Source: Deroplatys truncata
Lineage: Eukaryota > Arthropoda > Insecta > Mantodea > Mantidae
NCBI GenBank assembly: GCA_030765065.1
Contig: CM060984.1
Location: forward strand, 103,769,488 to 103,833,487
Direction of reading: 5' to 3'
DNA: 64,000 nt
Below the pieces are notes generated by a model, which was not told where the DNA came from, searched no databases, and saw only the letters and a list, made by a program, of their open reading frames with translations. The position numbers and the translations under genes were made by a program. The number at the start of each line of letters is the position of its first letter. Positions within the stretch are counted from its first letter, which is position 1. Below are positions 43,539 through 55,489 of this stretch, one piece after another.

Positions 43539-44230
43539 AAAATTTTGATATGCTGCATCCACGTTAACACCTCTATTCATTGTTCTACCTATACAAACTA
43601 CTATTACAAGTGTTTATTCTTCTAGCTGCTTCTTGAAATCTAGATAAACTTTCATTACACATTTCTTTTAATTACAGGTATACATCTGCCTACTAGTCAG
43701 ATTTTTAAAAGTGGTTTGCAATGCGAATAGTCAATTACCACTTAGAAAAAGCACAAGTGTTTGAAAATTCCAACCACTAAACGAAGAATATCCCGGAAAT
43801 GGTTAATGCTACGAAAACTGTATTGATGTACTGAGAAATTCAGTTTATCAATTATACAAATCTCAGAATAAAGAGAACTTCTTAAGCTATTCCAAAATAT
43901 TAAAGATATACATTTTATTTTTCACGCAAATATCTTAAACATATGGTATTTCAATCAAAATCATTAAGACCATGTTTCAGAAAATAAAAAATAACGAAAT
44001 ATTTTCCATGTAAGGGGTAGTTTGGTATGGTAAATGTTCTTGAAAACCCACGTGTCAAGTTTCATATTTAATCAATTTTCGTTTTTGAGTTATTGTGTTC
44101 TCAGACAAACGTACCCACATACAGACATTTTTTTTCAGAAAGCCTTTATTTGGATTCAGAGGACCTCAAAGCATATTGAATCTCCATATTGAATTTCTGA
44201 TTGGAATGCAATACTCCTACAGATAAAAAT
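43539..44230 (+). mobile_element. Family R element, diverged, internally shortened (copy R19)
   Basis: AAAATTTTGATATGCTGCAT to AATACTCCTACAGATAAAAA. Subfamily Y centre (CCACTTAGAAAAAGCACAAG). The microsatellite is reduced to CAAACGTACCCACATACAGA, and the right stem-loop is lost. Confidence 0.8.
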
Positions 44231-44477
44231 AGCAGGGGGCTAAATCAGGGGAACGAGGGGGCTCTAAAAGAGAAAATGCACAAAACAAATGCACGCACTT
44301 TAGATGAACCTAAAAATAACATTCGTGAAAAAGTTGCTGTCATTTCATAGAGCGATCTGCGAAGGATAATGGGCAATTTCCTAAGCAAGTGTCAGTTCCA
44401 GCATCTCCTTATTTGATATACGTGAGTAGTTTACTTTCCTTTTTAAGTGTCTGAGTTATGTGGTTAGAAATAACTTA

Positions 44478-44790
44478 CTAGTCGGTCACTGTATGAGCGC
44501 GCTTGGAAGAGGGCGTCAATACTTTTGTTGACATATCTAAAGTCATCAATGTCTAGGGATCGAAGGGAGTGAGGGGTAAGGCGATAGGGGAATGTGCAGT
44601 TGCATAAGGAAACAGTACACTTGCTGGCCTCAGCTTCGCTAGTAAATGCAACTCGGAACGGCGGATGTTTTCTTTGCTTGATGTGCTTCTTTGTGCAGAT
44701 GTGCTTTTCAATGCTTCTTTGTCTTCCCAATGTCCCGCTCACTTGTTCCTCTTCCCACTCAACGCACTCGCATCGTGGTCGATTGGTACG
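44478..44790 (+). mobile_element. MITE family M2, complete copy (a)
   Basis: Left end ACTAGTCGGTCACTGTATGA.. and the complement of the right end ACCAATCGACCACGATGCGA.. align for about 38 bp, including GAGYGCGYT and GGAAGAGG. The interior matches copy b at 23191-23425 in opposite orientation. The 92-codon minus frame (44464-44742) spans it and may be a relic, but no domain is seen. Confidence 0.7.
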
Positions 44791-45728
44791 CGACTAACCG
44801 TGCTGTATATTTACTGCGAACTTCCTATCACCCGCACCACCGATACAGCAACCAGCCTCTCCGGACGCCGCGAAATCGGTCCCGCCAAGGATTGCTCACC
44901 CGATATAATTTCACATGGACCTCGATCATTAATAAAATGTTCTTGGAATAATCTCCTGACATTACGAGCCGATTATGCGTGTACTATTCGTAAATAAACA
45001 CATCATGTGGAGCAACATATCTAGCCATAACTTTTTAGTGCACTACTGCACAAAATATGTACTTTCAACAGGGTTTAGCTTTCTGATAACGCGTTCTCGG
45101 CCAAGGCCTTGGCCTACGTTGCAGCTGTACTTCCTGGCGGAGGACCCATCGCCGTGCAGCTAAATCATAATATGCTCAACCTTTTTAGTACACAATAATA
45201 TGCTTGTGAAAAGCTAATGATTAGAGAAAGTGATGCGGGTTTACATTATCAATTTTTAAAAGGATAGACATAATTAACTACAGTAAACCAACCTGCGATA
45301 TCCGTTATGGCCTCTGACGATAAATTAAATCATGTTTAATAATTGTTTACGTGATCCTGTAATCCAGAAATATGAAAGTTCTGCGATACATTGAATGCAA
45401 CGTCACGTGAAAGGATGATCCTGAAGGTAAGAGATGATGCAAACTAAATATAGGTTTAACATTTATTTATCTTGTTACGTCCCTCGCTCTGAGACCATTT
45501 CTGTTACGATACCATCCCTGTCTCGTGGAAGCAATTCTCAGACTAGTTACTACTTTAGGTTTCCTGAGAATACAATATTAGAAGTGCTGAACCGTAAATA
45601 CCCTGAAGGTGGTATCCTAAATCCAAAATAGAGCATTATGCCAGGAAGCATTAACAAATGGTACCACATGAAACCACAACATTCAGGAACACTGCTTAAT
45701 GTTTGTTTGATCTGAAGTTTTGTGTTTT
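44791..45728. other. Unassigned stretch
   Basis: Overlapping plus frames continue out of the MITE to 44997 and have no motif. The rest is AT-rich without recognised repeats. Confidence 0.45.
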
Positions 45729-45790
45729 AGATTAGATTAGATTATATTCTGTGAGTTCACTAGCAGCCATAAAGGCTTGTGAACATAGAG

Positions 45791-45971
45791 CATGTCAAGG
45801 AAATGTACAAAAATTACATATAAACATAAATATTATACAGAATATGGAACATTTGAAATAAAATAGACACATACTATATGCGTGTCAAGGAAATTTACAA
45901 TAAAGTTACATATATACATAAATATTACATAGTGTACAGAACATTTAAAATAAAATAGACATATTATATAC
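45791..45971. repeat. Tandem duplication of ~90 bp in the LINE-B 3' UTR
   Basis: Units 45791-45880 and 45881-45971 both read GTCAAGGAAATKTACAA..TTACATATAWACATAAATATTA..ACA..ATTTRAAATAAAATAGACA. The second copy diverges by several bases and small indels. Confidence 0.9.
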
Positions 45972-46264
45972 AAAATGAAACAAATCAAGTGTATGCAATT
46001 TTGTACAGAGTTGAATACCTCCTTACTGTTATAAGGTTAACATACGTATAGACAAGAACAGTTATTTTAACATTCACTAGGATTTTACCTTTGTTTGTCT
46101 CATCATTTTGTTCTATTTGATTTCTAATGCATAGCATTTACTGTCAGTTCTTAATATACATACATGTAAATAGCTTCATTAATTCTAGAGTATGCATCAA
46201 ATATGACTGGCAATTGTCATTAATATTTACTAATACTACTTACAGAGCTATATAAGTATTATCA

Positions 46265-46930
46265 TCAGGATAATTTGTTATTCAGATAATCTTGTTCAGA
46301 ATAATATGCTTTTGAGCATAGGTACTCTTTAACAGCAGTTTTAAAGACATTGAAATTGTCAACTTTTCTCTTAAGATCATTAGGGAGAGTATTAAATATG
46401 TTTATGGTCTCGTAATATACACCTTTCTGGAAGCAAGAAAGCTTTGCACTGGGATGATGGATGTTACCCTTTTGTCTAGTGTCTATCTCATGAATTTCCA
46501 TGTTTGTAATAAATGTAGTTCGATTGCATACATATAATTTTAAGATTGAAAATATATACATGCAAGGTAGGGTTAATATCTTCAGTCTTCTAAAAAGATG
46601 TTTGCAAGAGTGTCTGCTGTGAGTGCTGGAAATGATTCTTATAACCTTCTTTTGCATGAGGAATATTCGTTTACTTTCTACCGAATTTCCCCCAAATAAT
46701 ATTCCATATTCAATGATAGAGTTAAAATATGCATAGTATACTAATTTAAGTGTATCTATAGAACTGACATTTACCAATGCTCGGATAGCATAACATGTAG
46801 AACTGAGTTTGGGTATGATATACGTAATGTGAACTTTCCAATCTAAATATCTGTCTACTAGGAGGCCCAGAAATTTATATACGCCGTCTGATGAAGCAGG
46901 GAGTAGAACTGGTATAAACTTTATGTCATG
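46265..46930 (-). pseudogene. LINE-B reverse-transcriptase C-terminal region
   Basis: One continuous frame from CATGAC at 46930 (before the first Met at 46777) to the stop at 46265. It has the RT thumb signature YKFLGLLVDRYLDWKVHI, then IIPKLSSTCYAIRALVN, LVYYAYFNSIIEYGILFGGN, LMQKKVIRIIS, SCKHLFRRLKILTLPCMYIF, DTRQKGNIHHPS and CFQKGVYYETINIFNTLPND, the order found in many insect jockey/CR1-group elements. The catalytic YADD palm lies 5' of the truncation. About 220 codons with no stop, so this is a rather young copy. Confidence 0.88.
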
Positions 46931-47715
46931 TCAGGATAAATATTTAAATTTGGTTTGTAGTTAGATATTTTATAATACTGGGCTGATATAATCCGAAGAG
47001 CTTTAGTTAGAAAACTATTGTGCGTCTTATAGTTCTAGGTTTGATTGTACTCTTCCCTTTTTCTCTCCAGATGCTTACAAAATGAAGGAACCTAAGAAAA
47101 CAGCACAATATTGCAAATTTGTTCAAAGAGTAACATAGTTCATTATTTAAGGGATTTTCACGCGTGTGCTTCCGTATTCTTTGAGACTCACAAGGATACT
47201 CACTATACTACACAATTATATAAATTACCGATCAGATTTTCGCTAAACCATTGTTAAATAAAGTAATTGTGAAATTCTGTGCTTTTGCTTCGTCGTGTTT
47301 TGATTGCACTTCTTCCTCCTTTCCAGGGTCATAGGAGTCCCGGTTCTTTCCTTCTACATGATTTGTAAGTCGTGGTTGTTTTTGGTATTCTTTCTTTTTG
47401 TCTTCCAGCCATATGTATGTTCAGATATTTTGTCTTGTACAGAGAAAGTGTTTCTAAGTAATTTCTTAATGATATGCTTATGGAGTTTATACATTCTTGT
47501 ACAACAAAACGTAAGATAAAAATGTTTACTTCAACGATATTAATGTTTGACATGTCTTTATTCGTTAATGCCTATGATTCAGCTTCATACAGAAGAAATT
47601 GGAAGCCCAGAACCTAATTTGAGTTTCTTTTCGAGATTTTCGGAAGGCTCTTCTTATAGAATAACTGTACATCTTTGCCTTGGGCTTAATTTATTTTGTA
47701 TATAAAGGCAACATC
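46931..47715. other. Unassigned stretch
   Basis: Antisense overlapping frames at 47304-47553 are T-rich compositional frames. Nothing else recognised. Confidence 0.45.
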
Positions 47716-47723
47716 ATACACAT

Positions 47724-47987
47724 ATCTAGCCTCTACTTCCCGAGGTGTCAGGGTTCAATGCTGGCGGAGGTCGATGGATTTTTCAGGTGAAAGAATTCTT
47801 AAATGCCTTCCTTTGGAAGGGAAGTAAAGCCGGTAGTCGTAGATTTACGCCACGTAAAAGAACCTCAAGCCTGATAAAAGAAGACTTTGAGCAGGATTTC
47901 CGGTCTTTCACGCCCAATATTCAATGAGACGCTAAGAACCATAGTAGTTAAAGGGGATCCATAAATAAAACTCAATATAAGTTTTTT
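47724..47987 (+). repeat. tRNA-derived SINE (family B, copy B2) with TSD
   Basis: ATACACAT flanks it (47716-47723 and 47988-47995). Collinear with B1 and B3: TCTAGCCTCTACTTCCCGAG head, GGTTCAATGCTGGCGGAG B-box region, GGGAAGTAAAGCCGGTAGTC, GATTTACGCCACGTAAAAGA, CTTTCACGCCCAATATTC and tail CCATAAATAAAACTC. Confidence 0.9.
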
Positions 47988-47995
47988 ATACACAT

Positions 47996-50522
47996 CCATG
48001 TGATGTCTGATCGGATATTAGGATCTGCTGCCTGCTCTGTTATCTCGTAATCCATAATTATTTTAGTCCTGACAGCATTTTGTCTTGAGAAGTCATCAGA
48101 TTTGTCTTTGATGTTGACATTTTAAAACTGTTAGATTTTTTAATTAATTTAAGGTTTAAATGACTTATGCTCTGAATTCTGCACAAATACTAGATCGTCT
48201 GCACTCATTGTTTTACAGTATGCTTTCAAATGTTATGCGTTTCTGAGCTTGTAAGTTTACACTGGTTCCTTACTAGGCCTTCTTCCCACAATAGGTATAA
48301 TGTGTAGACTGGCGATTTACGTGAATCTGTGTACTACAATAACTTAAATAAGCACCTGAAAATTCTGAATTTCTTTCGGTAGACAACGACCTCCGCAGTG
48401 AATTCTGTGAATCCATTCTGCCTTTACAAGCAAGAAGTTAGCATTAATATTGTGATGCAGCTATGGTCTAAGCTTATTGCAATCGACCGACCGACTGGCC
48501 GGTTGAAGAGATAAGGCACGGAGTAGCGCTATCACCCAACATAAATTCCATAAGTGTTATCGAGTCATAAGCAGATTCTCCTGGAAGTTTCTGCCCTCTG
48601 CCAGGAACATTCCAGAAACACCCACGCTTGTATAAAAGCGATCGTGCTCGCGAGTAAACGAGTGAAATAGCTGCTCTTCTTGATGCGACAGAAAGTGCTG
48701 GTTATACGAATGAGGTTGTGACGGCAGGTGTGACGTACACATTACGTTGCTACGTCGCGAGGAAAACTGAAGTAACAGTGAAAATTGAACTACACCACAT
48801 AGTGAAGTGGCAATGAGAACTGGACAAATTCACAATAGCTATATATTTTTGTAGTACATATAACGAAAACCAGATATGGAAATAATGTTTTACACCTTTC
48901 CTAGTTTAATAAGTTGTCTTTCCCCTTTGTTCAGGTGTGTTTCATGACTTTTATTCTAGTGGTGTAGAAACGACTTAATGAAACTTTTAAGTTTAGCCAG
49001 GAACAACTTAAAGAAGAGTGTCACTGTAACGGCTTGTCTCTAAGAATATAATTTAAAGTTTCATCAAGCTTTACTAAAAAACTTAATCTCATAGTCTTTC
49101 CTCTTTAAACTGGGAAGCAACTTTGGCGTTCTCTAATTTCACACGTTTTTCCAGTTTTCCCCGCATTTATTCACACCTGTGAAGATCTCAAAGCCTTTTA
49201 TGAAAAATTATAGGGTACTTCTATTGCATATGTTACTCTTAGTTAAACATTTTCAACCCCAGAGCTTGAAACATTTTTTTATGTCGAACATATATTCATA
49301 CATGTTTTCATTCCCTTCACTATTATCTTTATGCGTAATAATCGCACGAATGCGTTCACAAACATTTCACAGCAATGCCAAATCTTATTGCAGGTGCTCC
49401 TTCAAGTTATTGCAGCCAAGTCTGCACACTATATTGTAGGAAGGAACTTAGGCCTAGCAAGGAACCTATGTGAGCTTATATCCTCATAACATAAACGTAA
49501 ACCTAAACGTAACCATAATCGTGACCGTAACCTAAACATAACATAAACATAACATAACGCATAACATTTGAGAGCACACTCTATCGAATGATTTCAGGCG
49601 ACTTAGTAACTGCTCAGAAATTAGAGGATAATATCACAAGTCATCCGATATTGTATCTGAAAACGCGACACTTAAGGAATGCATTTGTGAAATTTGGTAA
49701 AGCCACAGCACCTAAGATATATTGTCGAAATTTATGTCAGTTATTATAAAATAGCAATAATTTTTTGTCAAGTTTTAAAATTCTAGCTTGAATAGTTATT
49801 CAAATATTATTTTTATAATATAAATTCTTTGTTCTAATAAAAATTCTCCACAAGAATTCTCTTCGCGATTCTTTTTAATTGCAATTATTGTTTTAATTTT
49901 TCAGGTTAAATTTCTTAATTTATTCAAGAAACCATGTTTTTAAATTTAATATTTTTTCACAAATCTCAAACGACATGCAATCCTTCAAACGCTTTTTCAT
50001 TTCTTCCCATTTTTCATTTGAAGCGTGGTGATTTTCTGGAAGTTTTGTGACCCGGGCGCAGATTATATCTTGCTATTTGGTTGTAGACTTTTCGTTTTTA
50101 CTTTCATTTTTAAACATATTCACACAAAATATGCAGGTTTTACATTATGAGTTTACAAAAACATATATATTATATTAGAGATCTTTTTATTAACCCCTCA
50201 TTATTGCAGAAAAACGATTACTTTTGTACTCTCCAAAATGCTTCGTTTTTGAAAACATAAGAATTTATTTCTGAAAATTCGAGTATTATTTTTAAAAAGT
50301 ACATGGTCATTTTTAATGCGTTTTCGAGAGGCAATTAATTTTTTTTTCAACTGGTAAAAAGCTGCATCGCGTGGAGAATTTTGAGATGGAAAAAATTGTA
50401 AAAAAAAAAAACGTTTGCGAGAAAACAAGGTTTAAAGTTGGTGTGCCTTATTGATAAACTGTACATTTACAGCTTCAGTAAATTGATAGTTTAAATCCTC
50501 CAGAAAGCGGGAACCATAAGGA
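47996..50522. other. Long unassigned stretch
   Basis: About 2.5 kb without a repeat copy recognised or a convincing frame. 48480-48770 is less AT-rich. A degenerate hexamer array lies at 49485-49566 (separate entry), and poly(A) occurs at 50400-50410. Confidence 0.4.
49485..49566. repeat. Degenerate hexamer array (RTAAMC-like)
   Basis: Successive hexamers ATAAAC, GTAAAC, CTAAAC, GTAACC, ATAATC, GTGACC, GTAACC, then mixed CATAA/CATAAA units. A decayed minisatellite. Confidence 0.7.
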
Positions 50523-51075
50523 ACCGAGCGAGGTGGCGCCGCGGTAATGTGTGAGACTCAGATTCCGGAGGCACTAGGCCCAATCTCGGCGACCGCCCAC
50601 TCTGATTCATGGATTTTTCGTGGTTTCCCCGGGATGGCAGGCGAATGTTGGGGCCGTTCATCTTCTACCACGAACTTTCCTGCCCCTCATTTCCATCATC
50701 TTCCTTGTCATTTGTTTCAGGATTGTAGGACCAGGAAGACGATGTTCGGTGTAGAGTTTTCTTTCTGGGACTGCTCAGTTAGGACCCACCTCCAGATGCT
50801 CTCGCGCGGCAGCCCCTTCGGAGGACCACCGGGAGTTAGGGGCTTGTCGGTTGGTTCGGGTGGTATGGTTGCCATAAATCTGGAAACATTAGGGACCCCT
50901 TTCACGCTTGCGCCCCTCGGCATCTGGATCTGGTCGCTCTTCGGATTTCGTGCCTCATCCCTCCTCCTAGGAGCATCGAGGCCTACTTGCGCTGCTCTGC
51001 CCCGGTTTCGGGGTCACCTCCGTTCGCCCGAGGCTTTACACCATAAGGGACTAGGTTAATCTACTGACATGGGGC
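50523..51075 (+). repeat. Long tRNA-derived SINE (family A, copy A4)
   Basis: Head ACCGAGCGAGGTGGCGCCGC is the least changed of the family heads. It then shares GGTTTCCCCGGGATGGCAGG, CGAATGTTGGGG, TCTGGAAACATTAGGGACCC and CCTCATCCCTCCTCCTAGG with copies A3 and A5. Its 170-codon plus frame (50547-51059) and the minus frame inside it come from the repeat. The right end is approximate. Confidence 0.78.
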
Positions 51076-51819
51076 TGTCGCTTTTAAGCTCGCTTAAAAA
51101 CCTTGGTCTGGGTCGGATTTAAACCTGAGAGCATGTAGAGTCTGATGGCAACGAAAACCATCCTCCTAACCATCCTTTTAGTGGCCTTCCAACACTTCCA
51201 CTTCTGCTTCTGCTTGTTTCTTCCGCTCTGCCAACATGTTTATTTCAATGTTTCTTTCTTTCTTTTACACGTTTTATTATATGCCATTATCGCATACTTT
51301 CTTATAGTTTCGTTCTTTATTCTGTCCACTCTTGTTTTCCCTACTACTCGTATTGCCCTTAATGTATTAATTTCTGTTATTTTAGTAACTCTGTTTTGCT
51401 CTTTTCTGCTCCTGTTTCCGTTCCATACACTAATTAAGGTGTATCACAATCTCACATCCAATATTTACGGGTTATGAAATAGAAACTGTTTAAATGCTCC
51501 TTACTTAAAACGGAAATTTTATAACATTGATGAGCCAACATCTTTCTGTATATTAATAGAGGGTTACGTCCGGTATAAAAGCCACGTCGTTAGGTGGTTT
51601 CAAACCTATTGATCGAATTGGCTAATTTGTTTTCAAGCTAATTACTGCCTAACCATCAGAAGTTTCAATGAAGAAAGTATGTGTTGGATATGAATGGAGT
51701 CTCGCTCTTTAATGAAACAAATTCAGATTGTATTCTACAAAAATAAAGGCGTTCATCAACATGAATTCATAAGATTTAATATTGCAATGAAGAATAAAAT
51801 GATCGGAAAAGTAAAAATA
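51076..51819. other. Unassigned stretch, T/C-rich on the left
   Basis: 51145-51477 is an open frame of 110 codons made almost wholly of L, F, I, V, C. The DNA is a T/C-biased tract with no gene signature, so I read it as compositional. The remainder is AT-rich. Confidence 0.4.
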
Positions 51820-52290
51820 TATTAATCATTTAGGATACAATATCACTCTCAGAGAAAACGCAGCTTTAGAAATGAAATTTAATAGATATAAACAAAAGTG
51901 GTCTACTGGGTATAACAAGAAAATTAAATAAAATGACAAGGAGAGAGACACAGGTGAAGTTTTATAAAGTGATGGCGTTACCGACATTTCTAAACGGCTC
52001 CGAGGTATGGATTTTGAGAAAAAGAAGAAATGCAATAGACGCGGCGGAAATGAGGTTTCTAAGAGCTGTCGGGTCATATATCGAAAAGATAAAAAAAAGA
52101 AGCACAAGTATTAAGGAAGCGTTAAATATTTTTAGAATAAAGGCTAAAATTTTACAAAATAGAAACAGCTGGATAAAACACTTATAGATGAAACACTTCA
52201 GAATATGTTAGAGTACAATCCAAAATGGAAAAGAAGGCTTGAACGCCCATATCGGAGATGGAGGTGTGTGATATTCTTCACGAGGACGGA
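51820..52290 (+). pseudogene. LINE reverse-transcriptase C-terminal remnant (family LINE-A)
   Basis: Reads LGYNITL-like residues, a stop near 51927, then RRETQVKFYKVMALPTFLNG, SEVWILRKRRNAIDAAEMRF, LRAVGSYIE, IKEALNIF and NSWIKHL; after a one-base shift LLEYNPKW-like MLEYNPKWKRR and LERPYRRWR (the GRPRKRW block). This is the same C-terminal tail as the minus-strand fragment at 4805-5180. Palm domain absent. Confidence 0.82.
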
Positions 52291-52436
52291 ATAGTTTAGT
52301 GATGGACTAAACAGTGTAAATGTTGATGAAATTAGTTATATATAATTATTACTGTTTTGATTTTTGGGACATTTTTGCCATGCCTAATTGTTTCTACAAA
52401 AGCCGTCCATGTAACTCAAAGCTTCTTTTCTTCCTT

Positions 52437-53250
52437 ATTAGTTTCTTTACTATGTACAGTAAGTGGAGGAAATATTGTATTCCACTCACAAATTCGATGT
52501 CGAGTTTTAGAAAAAGTTCGGTGTCAGTTTGTGTGTGTTCATGTGCCGGTCTGTGAACCCAAATAAAGCATTTTTAGAAAAAAGCTCGTTTGTTGTCGCG
52601 TGTTTGAACAGAATAACTCAAAAAGAAAAATCGGATAAATACCAAACTTGGTATTTAAGTTCAATGCCAGACAATTCTCTCACCCCAAACTACCCGTTAC
52701 AAGGAACATTCTTTGAAACTTTTGATTTTCTAAAAAAATGACTAACAGTTTTGGTTAAAACACCTTATATTAAAGATTTGTACATGACAAACAGAATTTT
52801 CTGGCAATAGCCTGTATATTCGTTTTCATTCGAAAGGAATTTTGTATGATCTTGCATAACTGGTAAACGTTAGGCGACAGACGAAAACGTGCAGCACAAA
52901 AAAATGTAGGTGTCTTTAAAACACACAATTTATTTTAAATAATTTTCTCTGTGGCATAAGGCATTTCCAAGATATCCTTATTAATGGTTAGATTGTTCAA
53001 TACTTAGCCATTGTTTTAAATTCCTGTCGATTTTTAGTTGTTTCTCGCGAACAGTGTGGAATTTTAAGGCCAGCGTATAGCGTCCAGATCTTAAACATTT
53101 GACCATCGCCGTTCTCTTTGTATCCTAACGAAATGTGCAATGTAGCTATTTATGCAAAGGTTTATCTCGATTAAGATGAAGTAAGTAGAAAAATAAACTT
53201 TTGTAAGAATAATTTGTTTACCCATATATGGATGTAGCACATCAGATTTC
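52437..53250 (-). mobile_element. Family R element, full length (copy R20)
   Basis: Right end GTTTCTTTACTATGTACAGT, left end GGATGTAGCACATCAGATTT. The microsatellite site reads CAGTTTGTGTGTGTTCATGT. Subfamily X centre (TTTCTCGCGAACAGTG; GGCATTTCCAAGATATCC). Confidence 0.87.
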
Positions 53251-54570
53251 TTTTATCCTACATTTTTACTTCTGTTAACTTCGCCGTATCTATTAATGTC
53301 ATAACGTTGTGCTGATTGCGCAGTAACTTTTCATAATTGTATGACTTGGCAGAGTGCTCAGCTTTGCGCCCGGCGACTATCCTGAATTCTGAATTATTTT
53401 TTTAATGGCGCTTTTATTTATTTTACATACCTTTAGTATCTGTTCATGGGTGAACTAGACCTTAACACACACAAACACACACACATATCAAACTCTGGCC
53501 ATAATGAGAAATCTTCGTGCCTAAAAAAAGGCAGGCAGGTACTCTACCGAGATACATTTTAAACTGAAAATGATATTCTGTACAAGAACTGCAAAAAATT
53601 GACATGTGTTTTACTATCTGGTTTAGTTACGAAAACCTTGAGATATGATTTTTATCTTAGAAATTTACTTTCAACAATCTGTAATGGAAGCTTGTACCTC
53701 ATATACTACAATAAGCAACAATCGGAAACCACACCTCCCCTTCTTCCTACTTTCTTGTGGAATAAAAAGTTACAGCATCGTAAAAATGCCTGTCAGCAAA
53801 GAATAATGTCGCTTTAAAATGCAATTTGCGTATATGAGACGATATTAAATCTCGACACAAAGAAAATATTACACTTTCTTGAAGGAGCACTTGAGAAAAT
53901 AGCCAAACTATACGAGCAGCCTAATGTAACTAGGCTCCACTTCATATTTTTTCTTGTTTTGTATTTTTGTTACTGCCATTCCGGAAATGGTTTCGTTCTT
54001 TTGTCGCAGCTTTCCTAGAAGCTTGTGTTTTACGAAACAAAGCACTGTCGCCAAGCGGGCGTGCATCTCCCGTCTCTTTTCTTTTTCTTCTTCATCTGCA
54101 TGGAAAATGTAGTGGCGAGCCTGTGAACGCTTTAAACAAAATGGAACCAGTGAGGAGGAGAAGCGAGTTTATTGTGCACAGAGCGATGTACACAGAATTT
54201 ATTTATTTTAGAGGAAGCTAGTTGCGAAAATGTATTCCCTTTATGTTTACTCAATGAAACACCAGCTGATATGTTTCTCATAACGAATGTGACATCTGTA
54301 GCATACCAATTTCATATTGTTTCTTTATCGTACGTATTTGACAGTGCTTGGTTTTCATAATTTAAACGTTTACAAATGGTCTAAACAAACCTTAGCCGCA
54401 ATTCTAACATAGTTGGGGACCTGAAGATTCTTTATATTCTAAACTGAAAACTAGTAGTTTTCCAGTATGACAACAAAGCCATATCCAGTAATAATAAACC
54501 CGTTACCAACATTTGGTGGTTTCCGATTATTATTAAAGAACTAAAGTTAATGTTTATGATGGGCTACCTG
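53251..54570. other. Unassigned stretch
   Basis: Small plus frames at 53599-53817, 53967-54221 and 54172-54360 without motifs. A short CA run (ACACACAAACACACACACAT) is at 53465-53486. 53980-54140 is less AT-rich. Confidence 0.4.
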
Positions 54571-55292
54571 AAGTAAAAATTTTATGCGTTACATTCACAT
54601 GACTTTCTTTACTCACTATCGTTTATTTTGATATAACTTTGCAAACTGTTGTTACCAAATCCGATTATTCCCCCATCTACTTCATTATAATCCAGACGTT
54701 GCAGAAAAACTTTCATTACACATTTCGTTGAAGGTACAAGGGAGGTAGAGGAAACCGAATCAATAATCAGATGCTTAAAAACTGGCTCGCTATATATTGG
54801 CTTAGAGATTCTGTCCAGAACATGGTGAAAAAACACTAAATAGGGATATTACTTTTAAAAAAACTACTAAATACTGAAAAATTCAAACACATATTAACGG
54901 ATATCTCGGAAACGAAGGGGGTATTCCCAAGAAATTGAATTGCATACATGTTATCATATGAATATATTTTGAATGTATGGTGTTAATTCTTAGAGATATT
55001 GTTTATATTAATTGTTTAATATAGGTAAAGGATAGTATGGGGATAGGGGATTTTGTTAAAAGTCTTCGTGCCATACCTTTGGTAGATGTTTAAACGCAAA
55101 TGTCAAGTTTGGTATTTAACAGACATTTAATTATTGGGATAATTAATGTCCTGTTCAGACACCCCACGGATCTTTTCCAAAAATGATTTCTTGTAATTAG
55201 GTGGTCTTAAAACATATATTTCTAGTAAAATATCGACATCGCATTTTTGGGGTAATACCTACTATATAGGTAGGTGGTAAAGAAAGTAAAAA
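54571..55292 (+). mobile_element. Family R element, nearly full length (copy R21)
   Basis: AGTAAAAATTTTATGCGTTA to GGTGGTAAAGAAAGTAAAAA. AGTAAAAATT appears at both edges, either as a target duplication or as the shared terminal string of the family. The microsatellite is absent (CAGACACCCCACGGATC). Confidence 0.83.
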
Positions 55293-55489
55293 TTAATTAG
55301 AGAATGAATATCTATGATGCTAGGTTCAAGCATGAAACAAGAAATCAGGTCAGACGCAGAGATTATTCCATATGTGTCCATCAGTATTAAACAATGGAAC
55401 ATATAATTTAAAATGCCGGAATTTGTTCCAGTTTTTCTTGATAGGGTATATTCATACTGTGGCTTGAAATAAACTTGCTTCTCTCACCG
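55293..55489. other. Spacer between R21 and LINE-C
   Basis: Short stretch with no feature recognised. Confidence 0.4.

Larger units (their letters stand above)
45729..46930 (-). mobile_element. 5'-truncated LINE with 3' UTR and tail (family LINE-B)
   Basis: The 3' end at the low-coordinate side is CACAGAATATAATCTAATCT, an (AATCT)n-type tail. The 3' UTR (45729-46264) contains GCTGCTAGTGAACTCACAGA and a tandem duplication of about 90 bp. The coding part is the C-terminal region of the reverse-transcriptase ORF (46265-46930). Truncation at 46930 is the usual result of incomplete reverse transcription. Confidence 0.85.

Noticed and set aside
50547-51059. 170-codon plus-strand frame, among the longest in the window
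   Set aside because: It coincides with SINE-A copy A4, and overlapping frames occur on the opposite strand as in the other SINE-A copies.
51145-51477. 110-codon hydrophobic frame that looks like a membrane protein
   Set aside because: The DNA is a T/C-rich tract; any T-rich frame gives L, F, S and V runs.
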